Shown: in pieces, positions 32,316-38,562 of the stretch
Position numbering within the stretch: the first letter of the stretch is position 1
Layout of the letters: every line of letters begins with the position of its first letter
Source of the DNA: JAQVUB01 sp033809415
GTDB lineage: Bacteria > Verrucomicrobiota > Lentisphaeria > Oligosphaerales > Oligosphaeraceae
Direction: 5' to 3'
DNA: 38,562 nt
Assembly: GCA_033809415.1 (NCBI GenBank)
Contig: JAPXLT010000007.1
Span: forward strand, 1-38,562
Notes under the pieces: generated by a model
Told to the model about the DNA's origin: nothing
The model's input: the letters and a program-made list of their open reading frames with translations, nothing else
Databases searched by the model: none
Translations under genes and position numbers: made by a program

Positions 32316-34669
32316 AAAGTCCACGTCTTCCCCTTTGTCTTCTACTGTTTTATGCCGCTTGCCTGCTGCACGCGCAAACGCTCTGCCAATTCAAAGACGC
32401 CGATATTATCATTCCGGAAGCTGCCCCGGGAATCGTGAGATTGGCCGCAGAGGAACTGCAAAAACATCTAAGCAAATTGACTGGCGGAGAATTCCCCATC
32501 GGTAAAGGCGGCAAGCATGAATTTTCATTGGTCCTTGGGAATGCTCCGCAAAACCAGGCTCTCGATTTCGATCTCGATAGCCTTCCCAGAGACGGTTTTT
32601 TCATCCTGGCAACGGAAAAAAGCATTCACATTGTAGGTCGTGACAAGCCTGCCACGCAAAAAGCCAACCTGTTCCACCTGCTGTATGACTGTCAGGATCG
32701 GGCGACCCTGCTGGGCGCATATGAATTTCTTGAGCAGCAGGGCATACGCTGGCCAGCTCCCGGTGAAATCAACACCTACTTTCCGAATAAAACGATGCTG
32801 GCGTGCCCCATCGGTCTGCAACGGCATCAGCCTGTCTTTACCGACCGCATGGGATGCGAATACTATAATTTTATGCAGAAATACCGGGATAGTGCAGAAT
32901 ATGTCAAATCCAACGATGAAGCTCTCCTCTGGGGGCTGCGCCTGAAACTCTCCGGACGAACCAGCGCCATCGGCTGCCATACGGAACAATTCCTCAAACT
33001 GTGGGAAGTCTGGAAAGATCATCCCGAGCGCTTTCAGCTGATGAAAAACGGAGAGCGCAATTTCAAGTATTTGTGCTGGACTGATCCCGCCGTCGAGGAA
33101 ATCTGGTACCGTTGCGCCGACGCCTTTTTTTCCGGAAAAAAGCCGGAAGCCGCCGGTTTGCCGCATCTGGCAAGCTGGCGCGGTCAAAATTCCCGGCGTG
33201 AATTCTTCATAGATCCGATGGATCACGGTTCTCAGAATGACGGGCGCTGCCGTTGTCAGCGCTGCGATGAGTTCCGGCGGAAGCATCCTTGCCCGGATGA
33301 CACCGAGCTGGTCTGGAAGGTGATTGCCTCGGTTGCCGAACGCATTCGTGACAAGCACCCCGGGAAATTGATTGCCACGTTGGTTTATCCACCGAAACAC
33401 CACTTTCCGACTACGGTGAAGTTGCCTGACAACATTGCCGTGAGACTTTGCCTGCCGGGCGCCAAAACAGCTGCTTTGCCGCAACGTCTCAAAGGGGAAT
33501 TGCAGCGTATCAAGGAATGGAGTGACATCCTTGGAAAAGATCAGGTTCCCCTATGGACCTATCAATGCGAAATTCATGGTCGTAAGCTGCCGGGGCCACC
33601 GGAAGTGTATCCTGGTCTGTTTGCCTCCTACCTGCAGCATATCCGCCCGCTGGCCGCCGGCGTTTTCAACGAAATCCATGCCTTGTCGCACACCTACCGC
33701 AATATGGACATGTATATTCAGGCGCGCCTGATGTGGAATCCCGACCGAGACTTGAATACGGAGTTGAAAGAATACTTCGAAGTTTATTATGGCACCCAGG
33801 CTGGACCGTTGTTGCAGGTTCTGTTTCAACGCTTTGAAGAAAACTGGATACGATACTGGCGCAGGGTCACTCCGGATACACCAGAGATGGAAAAAGTCGG
33901 TCTGGCTCTCGATGGCCAAGTCCTGAAGAAAATTGTTTGGAGCGAAATCTACACCACCGCCGAAATGCAGCATATTGACGATACATTGAAACAAGCTGAA
34001 GTCTTGTCTGCCGGCAATTCGGAGCATTTGCGCCGGGTGCGTATGCTGCGTCCATGGATGTTCGACATCATGAAAGAAGAGCGTAACGAAGTCATGCACT
34101 TGCGGGATCTCTGCCCGGATATTGATGTTTTCAGCTGTCCTTGGGAACAGACAAAGGCAATTCCGCTGGTCAATGCCAGTCGTCTGACACAGGGATCGCT
34201 ACAGCCAAGCACCTGCCAAATCCGGGTTGACAATGGGCAATTGCAAATTCGAGTCAAGGCCAACGAACCCACGCCGGATAAAACGCTGAGCGATCCGAAA
34301 CGTCCCTCAGGTGATCATAGTCTTTGGCGCGACAATGTGCTGGAATTCTTTTTCTTTGCTGATGACACGCTGACACAAGTGATGGTCAATGACCTGGGCG
34401 CCTGGACCTGCCGTCGCGTCCATAGTAAACAGGTCATTTGGGAGCCGCTTCCGGGAACCGAAGTCAAGATGGAAAAAACGGGGAACGGCTTTCTCTGTGA
34501 GCTGTCGGTGCCGCGCACCAGTTTCCCAGGTGATCCCCTGCTGTTTAATGTGACTCGCAGCCGCCGTGTCAAGGACAGTCTTGAAGAGAACTCCACCCTC
34601 TCCCCGGGCAGCAAGCTCGGGAATTGGCATAACCCCGAAAGTTTTGCCCGCCTTCTTTTTAAACCATGA
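32312..34669 (+). CDS. Secreted DUF4838-domain protein with CBM9-like C-terminus (copy 1)
   Basis: This 785-aa protein has a signal peptide (LPLCLLLFYAACLLHA, cleaved near 21). The N-terminal region (about 30-150) resembles the alpha-glucuronidase GH67 N-terminal fold (IVRLAAEELQKHLSKLTGGEFPI; TLLGAYEFLEQQGIRWPAPG). The DUF4838 core (about 160-480) has GCHTEQFLKLW, IDPMDHGSQNDGRCRCQRCDEFRRK and PLWTYQCEIHGRKLPGPPEVYP. The C-terminal 150 residues (LWRDNVLEFFFFADD, VMVNDLGAWTC, FLCELSVPRTSFP, GNWHNPESFARLLF) match the CBM9-like carbohydrate-binding fold. The domain set points to polysaccharide binding or hydrolysis at the surface; the activity is not established. GGAGG in the upstream gene end serves as ribosome site. 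Confidence 0.9.
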   Translation: MKSPRLPLCLLLFYAACLLHAQTLCQFKDADIIIPEAAPGIVRLAAEELQKHLSKLTGGEFPIGKGGKHEFSLVLGNAPQNQALDFDLDSLPRDGFFILATEKSIHIVGRDKPATQKANLFHLLYDCQDRATLLGAYEFLEQQGIRWPAPGEINTYFPNKTMLACPIGLQRHQPVFTDRMGCEYYNFMQKYRDSAEYVKSNDEALLWGLRLKLSGRTSAIGCHTEQFLKLWEVWKDHPERFQLMKNGERNFKYLCWTDPAVEEIWYRCADAFFSGKKPEAAGLPHLASWRGQNSRREFFIDPMDHGSQNDGRCRCQRCDEFRRKHPCPDDTELVWKVIASVAERIRDKHPGKLIATLVYPPKHHFPTTVKLPDNIAVRLCLPGAKTAALPQRLKGELQRIKEWSDILGKDQVPLWTYQCEIHGRKLPGPPEVYPGLFASYLQHIRPLAAGVFNEIHALSHTYRNMDMYIQARLMWNPDRDLNTELKEYFEVYYGTQAGPLLQVLFQRFEENWIRYWRRVTPDTPEMEKVGLALDGQVLKKIVWSEIYTTAEMQHIDDTLKQAEVLSAGNSEHLRRVRMLRPWMFDIMKEERNEVMHLRDLCPDIDVFSCPWEQTKAIPLVNASRLTQGSLQPSTCQIRVDNGQLQIRVKANEPTPDKTLSDPKRPSGDHSLWRDNVLEFFFFADDTLTQVMVNDLGAWTCRRVHSKQVIWEPLPGTEVKMEKTGNGFLCELSVPRTSFPGDPLLFNVTRSRRVKDSLEENSTLSPGSKLGNWHNPESFARLLFKP

Positions 34670-34677
34670 TGGCAGAA

Positions 34678-34739
34678 AACTTAGGAGTTGCAACAAAGTG
34701 TAAAAGTAATTTTGTTACAACTCCCAAGTTATTTTCCAC
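34678..34739 (+). terminator. Hairpin between the two TPR/DUF4838 modules
   Basis: The left arm 34678-34697 (AACTTAGGAGTTG...) and right arm 34711-34730 (...CAACTCCCAAGTT) pair at 18 of 20 positions around a 13-nt loop. The run ATTTTCCACCTTTTTGTTTT follows. It starts 8 bp after the DUF4838 stop, as a rho-independent terminator would. The T-run is interrupted, so partial read-through or an RNA-stability role is possible. It is unrelated to the dispersed repeat families. Confidence 0.65.
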
Positions 34740-34761
34740 CTTTTTGTTTTTTGTTGTTAAG

Positions 34762-35454
34762 ATGAGCAAAAACATTTTTTTTATCTTTGTGTTGTTGTCG
34801 AGTGTTTTGTTGTTTTCGGGCGATTTCAACACTATCGTTGCTGAGGCAAAACAGGCCGTTTCCGCAAGGGAATATGCTGATGCTGCGTCAAAATATGATG
34901 AGGCGATAAAGTTAGCGGATACCTCTGCCAGGAAATATACGGCTTACAGGGGAAAATATACTGCGTTAAGAAAGGCAGGGAAAATTGCCGAGGCGGATAA
35001 AGTGGTGGAAATTGCAGTTGAAGATGAAGATTTCCGGGGCAGGGAGCTGAGGAAATTCATCAACGACTTTGCGCAGGATGAACTTTGGGGCGCGAGATAT
35101 GAAAAGGCTTTGGAGATGTTGATAGTGGCTCAGGAAGTCCCCTGTTCCAAAGGCAGCAATGAATATTTTCAAACCTGCAATTTGATGGCTCATCTCTATT
35201 CAAGCCGCATGCAACAACCGGAAGTCGGCATTCAGATTATGCAGTCTCTGATGCAGGAAAAGCATTTGCATCCGGGAAATTATTATAGTGGATGGCTGTT
35301 TATCGGCAATGCCCAGGAAAGGCTTGGAAATTGGAGCTGTGCGCTTGAGAGCTACAAAACCGCGCATGCTTATCTCAAAGAGGTCAAATACAAAGTCAGT
35401 TTTACCGAAATAGAAACAAGAATCAAAAATTTAGAAGAAAAGCTCAAGAAGTAA
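34762..35454 (+). CDS. Exported TPR-type protein (copy 2 of the TPR/DUF4838 module)
   Basis: This 230-aa protein has a signal peptide (MSKNIFFIFVLLSSVLLFSG). TPR-like helices follow: FNTIVAEAKQAVSAREYADAASKYDEAIKLAD near 21-52, YTAYRGKYTALRKAGKIAEADKVV near 56-80 and WLFIGNAQERLGNWSCALESYKTAHAYLK near 175-203. The C-terminus is charged coiled-coil-like (IETRIKNLEEKLKK). It has the same role and position as the gene at 31692 but is diverged in sequence. ATG 34762 is used; an earlier in-frame ATG at 34666 would translate the hairpin region and is rejected. No clear ribosome site is visible before it. The next gene starts 9 bp after its stop. Confidence 0.82.
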   Translation: MSKNIFFIFVLLSSVLLFSGDFNTIVAEAKQAVSAREYADAASKYDEAIKLADTSARKYTAYRGKYTALRKAGKIAEADKVVEIAVEDEDFRGRELRKFINDFAQDELWGARYEKALEMLIVAQEVPCSKGSNEYFQTCNLMAHLYSSRMQQPEVGIQIMQSLMQEKHLHPGNYYSGWLFIGNAQERLGNWSCALESYKTAHAYLKEVKYKVSFTEIETRIKNLEEKLKK

Positions 35455-35463
35455 GGAGGTACA

Positions 35464-37827
35464 ATGCAAAAAGTTTTGATATGGTTGGCGGTTTTTCTTC
35501 CGTGGTTAAGCTTTGCCGGGGAGGTTATCCTTGCTGATAACGGTAAAGCTTGTGCCGGGATTGTGATCCCGCAAGATGCCAAGCCGGTGGTGAGCTTTGC
35601 AGCTGCTCAGCTGAAAGAACATTTGGACAAGATGACCGGCGCCTCCTTCCAGATTTCCGAGAAGGCGCTGATGCCGGTCAATTTCTTCCTGGGTTGCGGT
35701 GAAGCGGCTGATTTTGTCCAGGATGAATTTGTCATCAGAGTCAATGGAGAACGGATCGATATCTTTGGAAAAGACAGCAGCAAAAAATTGGATTTCTTTA
35801 ATTTCTACTATGACAATCCAGAAAAAGGCACCCTGACTGGAGTCTTTTATTTTCTGGACATGCTGGGAGTCCGTTGGCTTGCGCCCGGAAAAGGAAACGA
35901 ATATATTCCTGTCAGGAAGACATTGAAGATTCCGGAAAAGGATATTCGTTTCAAGCCGGTTTTTAATGATCGCAAGATTACTGGCGGCTGGAATTTCATG
36001 CAGATCTATCCCGACGCCGAAGAGTATATTGCCAATGTCAATGAATTTTATCTGTGGGGAATGCGCAACTTTGTCACCCCACGCGGCTTCGTTGATGGCT
36101 GCCATACAGAACGTGCCCTGAGATTTTATGAGAATGAAGAGCGTCTTGCGCAGCCTTCCCAGTTCCAGACGATGAAGGACGGCAGCCAGAAAAAAGAGTT
36201 TTCCTGTTGGACTGATCCGGGCACGGCTGCCCTTTGGATCAAGGCGGCGGACACCTATTTCAGCGGTCGGCATCCGCACAGCGCGGGTTTTATGGTTCCA
36301 AGTTACCTGGACAGCCTGTGGCCCTCGCCGTTCCGCAATCCTGATGAATTCATGATTGATCCGATGGATCACTATACCGGGAATGACGGAAGATGCTATT
36401 GCAGCCGCTGTGAGGAGTTCCGGCAGAAATATCCCTGTGTCGATGATTCCGAAATCATCTGGAAGGTCATCGCTGAAGTTGCACGTTTTGTGGAAACCAA
36501 GTATCCGGGAAAATACATTACTACGCTGGTTTACCCTCCAAAGACCCAGATGCCTAAGCATACCGCTATTCCCAAAAACATTCGTGTGCGAATTTGTCTT
36601 AGCGGGGCACGCGAAATGATATTTCCAAACCGGAAGAAAGAAGAATTGGACAAGTTGAAGACGTGGGCAGACTTCATTGGCGAAAAGGTACCGCTTTGGA
36701 CTTATCAGTGTATGCTTCATGGTCGTGTGTTACCTGGCATTCCGGATATTTACCCGCGGATGATTGCCGAATACCTGAAGCTGATTCAGCCATGGAGTGC
36801 CGGTATGCTCCTGGAACAGCACTTCCTTACACATACCTATGTGAACTTGGACACCTATATTTTCCTCCGCATGGCCTGGGACCCATCCCGTGATGTGGAA
36901 AAGGAGCTGCATGACTATTTCCGGATGTATTACGGACCCGGTGCCGCCGAAGCAGAAGAATTCTTTACTCGTCTGGAAAAGAACTGGATTCGCGTTGATA
37001 AACTGATCACCAAGGATGTGCCGAAAGCCTCCACGCTTGGTCTGGGGGATATCAGCAAGGAGGAAAAGCAGAAGCTCGCATGGGGTAAAGTCTATACACT
37101 GGATGAAATGAAAGCCCTGGATACGATTCTCAAGAATCTGGAAGCAAAAACGGCACAGAATGCTCCTTATGATAAGCGTGCCGGACATGTGCGCAAATAT
37201 ATTTATGAGATAATGCGAGCGGAACGTTCAGAGGTTATGGACAAGGATGACATCAGGGCAACCTTGAAACTCACGGCCGCAAAAACTCTGGAAAAGGCTC
37301 CGGGGTATGAACTGATTTCTGCCGTCCGGATGAAGAAGGAGATCGAGGCGGGAGGAAGCTTCCGGATTACGTCGGATGGAGAGGTGCTTACAGTTCATGC
37401 CGATATGTCGGAGCCCGACATGGCTCAGAGCATGACCGATCCAGCCCATCAAAGCGGCAATCGGGATATTTGGAAGGATAACTGCGTTGAACTCTTCTTT
37501 TATGCGCCGTCGTCGAAAAAGTTCTGGCAGATCATTGTCAACGATCGGGGCGCATGGACCTCTGCCAGCAAGGGACATCGTTTGTTGAAATGGGTGCAAA
37601 TGCCAGGCGTGAGAGTGCATATCGAGCGGCAGTCGAGTTCCTGGCAGGCGGTGATCCAGGTTCCAATCTCTGAATTGAAGATCGACCAAGGGGAGCTTCG
37701 CTTCAATTTTTGCCGTGAACGCAATGTCAAGGGGAAAAAGACGGAGTATTCCACCTGGTCACCTCTCGGCATGGTTGGCAATTGGCACGATCCGGACAAT
37801 TATGCCACATTGGTCATTGATCAATAA
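35464..37827 (+). CDS. Secreted DUF4838-domain protein with CBM9-like C-terminus (copy 2)
   Basis: This 787-aa paralogue of the protein at 32312-34669 has the same architecture. It has a signal peptide (LIWLAVFLPWLSFAG), the GH67-N-like region (VSFAAAQLKEHLDKMTGASF; GVFYFLDMLGVRWLAPG), the core motifs GCHTERALRFY, IDPMDHYTGNDGRCYCSRCEEFRQK and PLWTYQCMLHGRVLPGIPDIYP, and the CBM9-like end (IWKDNCVELFFYAPS, IIVNDRGAWTS, GNWHDPDNYATLV). Identity is concentrated in these motifs and lower elsewhere, so the duplication is old and the two proteins may act on different glycans. An excellent ribosome site (AAGGAGG) lies just upstream of the ATG. The stop is followed by an inverted end of repeat module E. 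Confidence 0.92.
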   Translation: MQKVLIWLAVFLPWLSFAGEVILADNGKACAGIVIPQDAKPVVSFAAAQLKEHLDKMTGASFQISEKALMPVNFFLGCGEAADFVQDEFVIRVNGERIDIFGKDSSKKLDFFNFYYDNPEKGTLTGVFYFLDMLGVRWLAPGKGNEYIPVRKTLKIPEKDIRFKPVFNDRKITGGWNFMQIYPDAEEYIANVNEFYLWGMRNFVTPRGFVDGCHTERALRFYENEERLAQPSQFQTMKDGSQKKEFSCWTDPGTAALWIKAADTYFSGRHPHSAGFMVPSYLDSLWPSPFRNPDEFMIDPMDHYTGNDGRCYCSRCEEFRQKYPCVDDSEIIWKVIAEVARFVETKYPGKYITTLVYPPKTQMPKHTAIPKNIRVRICLSGAREMIFPNRKKEELDKLKTWADFIGEKVPLWTYQCMLHGRVLPGIPDIYPRMIAEYLKLIQPWSAGMLLEQHFLTHTYVNLDTYIFLRMAWDPSRDVEKELHDYFRMYYGPGAAEAEEFFTRLEKNWIRVDKLITKDVPKASTLGLGDISKEEKQKLAWGKVYTLDEMKALDTILKNLEAKTAQNAPYDKRAGHVRKYIYEIMRAERSEVMDKDDIRATLKLTAAKTLEKAPGYELISAVRMKKEIEAGGSFRITSDGEVLTVHADMSEPDMAQSMTDPAHQSGNRDIWKDNCVELFFYAPSSKKFWQIIVNDRGAWTSASKGHRLLKWVQMPGVRVHIERQSSSWQAVIQVPISELKIDQGELRFNFCRERNVKGKKTEYSTWSPLGMVGNWHDPDNYATLVIDQ

Positions 37828-38161
37828 AATTTTCGTACTACTATTCCCAAACTTCAGACAACTGAACCCCGGGTTCAAAAAAGCGAGCGTTACTTTTTCT
37901 TTATCTGATTACTAAGCAAGAATTTAACCTAAAAAAAGCAGTTGACTTTTTCCATAGATCGGCAATCAGAATCTTTTTTGTCCACGGAAAGCACGGAAAA
38001 CTCGGAAAATTTGTAGGGTTGCTGATTTGACGGATGAGCCTGCTCGGCGAAATTCTTGTGTGCCAAGACCGGCTTTACTTTCTTAGTCGGAGGCGATATG
38101 GAGCGCCGGCGGCTCGCCGGCATGAAGCCGGCTTCCCTCTTCCATCACCGAAAAATCAAAA
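37827..38161. repeat. Inverted module E end, CACGGAAAG units and module C
   Basis: TTTTCGTACTACTATTCCC (37832-37850) is the complement of the module E end. 37865-37970 holds nothing recognisable. CCACGGAAAGCACGGAAAAC and TAGGGTTGCTGATTTGACGG (37975-38035) match 30645-30708. A full module C follows (38049-38161) with GCCGGCG-GCT-CGCCGGC and outer CCGGCTTTA/TGAAGCCGG arms. Confidence 0.87.
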
Positions 38162-38257
38162 ACTCTCCCACAGTAGTACTGAAGACGCCCTGTTCACCAA
38201 CATGCAGGGCGTTTTCATTCATTTTCATGGACAGTGGCAAAAACGGGAAACGAACGG

Positions 38258-38530
38258 CTGATCGGCGATGTTGGAATTAGCCCTGAAAGGGCGTGACATA
38301 CCAGCCCAGGGCAACGCCCCATAGGCGTTAAGTTGTTTCCGGAAATCCCAATTTTGCCTTCCAAAATTCAAAATTTCAAACGGGAAAAGACATTTTTGTC
38401 GCTTTGAAAAGGGGAATTTAGGATTGAAAATTAAAAAAAACTGAACTGCTTAACGCTTATGGGGCAACGCCCTGGGTTCGGATACCCACCCATCCGCAAA
38501 GCCCTGAAAGGGCGAGACATAGGAACTATC
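38258..38530 (+). repeat. Hairpin module A, interrupted by an insertion
   Basis: GGCGATGTTGGAATTAGCC, CCTGAAAGGGCGTGACATA and AGCCCAGGGCAACGCCC are followed by 142 bp of AT-rich foreign sequence. The module then resumes with GGGCAACGCCCTGGG, a CCCATCCGCAAAGC stretch and CCTGAAAGGGCGAGACATA. The intact copies are at 14365, 17918, 25483 and 26874. Confidence 0.92.
38320..38461. mobile_element. MITE-like non-autonomous insertion (142 bp)
   Basis: The ends are CATAGGCGTTAAG (38320-38332) and CTTAACGCTTATG (38449-38461), 13-bp terminal inverted repeats with one mismatch. The host sequence GGGCAACGCCC is present on both sides (38309-38319 and 38462-38472), an 11-bp target duplication at the loop and arm of a palindrome. 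The interior is AT-rich and non-coding. CAT-beginning ends with 10-12 bp duplications are known from IS231-like members of the IS4 family, so this may be a derivative mobilised by such a transposase; that assignment is an inference. Confidence 0.85.
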
Positions 38531-38562
38531 CACAGCGTAATTTCTATCCAAAATCTTTACAC

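Overview
The window looks like part of a chromosome of an anaerobic PVC-group bacterium, most likely Lentisphaerota (Victivallis/Oligosphaera relatives). This is inferred from the gene repertoire, not from a marker gene: two DUF4838 carbohydrate-active proteins, several PQQ-type beta-propeller proteins of the planctomycete/lentisphaere kind, an NfnAB-type flavin/iron-sulfur pair, GH16 and GH28 enzymes, and gene ends full of short low-complexity repeats. I found no rRNA, tRNA, CRISPR array, phage gene or autonomous transposase.

Region 1 (about 190-17365, all + strand) is a tightly packed cluster. It holds a small prenyltransferase-type toroid, a squalene-hopene-cyclase-like protein, four membrane-anchored or lipidated beta-propeller proteins, a tiny Tat-signal cysteine protein, a Tat-type polyferredoxin, a NapH/NosR-like membrane iron-sulfur protein, a 997-aa NuoE-NuoF-ferredoxin-NuoG(N-terminal) fusion, and a LolD/MacB-type ATPase with a two-half FtsX-type permease. 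My reading is a cell-envelope electron-transfer system: NADH is oxidised by the cytoplasmic fusion, electrons cross through the membrane iron-sulfur protein to an exported ferredoxin, and the propellers, cyclase-like proteins and ABC exporter handle an envelope substrate, possibly an isoprenoid lipid. This is the best candidate for an undescribed system. Its substrate and product cannot be read from the sequence.

Region 2 (18122-21698) has two near-identical secreted propeller proteins on either side of a GH16 glycosidase. Region 3 (21961-28669) is core metabolism and wall: NfnA/NfnB, an L,D-transpeptidase with LysM, AccA, a short ArgA and a PHP-domain phosphoesterase. Region 4 (28847-30563, - strand) is a GH28-like beta-helix protein followed by an overlapping small conserved protein. 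Region 5 (31692-37827) is a duplicated two-gene module: an exported TPR protein followed by a DUF4838/CBM9-like protein, twice.

Almost every intergenic space is built from a few repeat modules: a 7-bp GGGTGCA tandem repeat, an 11-bp ACACGGACNNN tandem repeat, TTTTTAACNACGAAAAG(A)CACGAAAA units, and three hairpin-forming families. They sit immediately after stop codons, in several genes they supply the stop codon and last residues, and they recur in the same module order. One hairpin copy is interrupted by a 142-bp MITE-like insertion with terminal inverted repeats and an 11-bp target duplication. A 10-N assembly gap lies in one repeat at 17670-17679.
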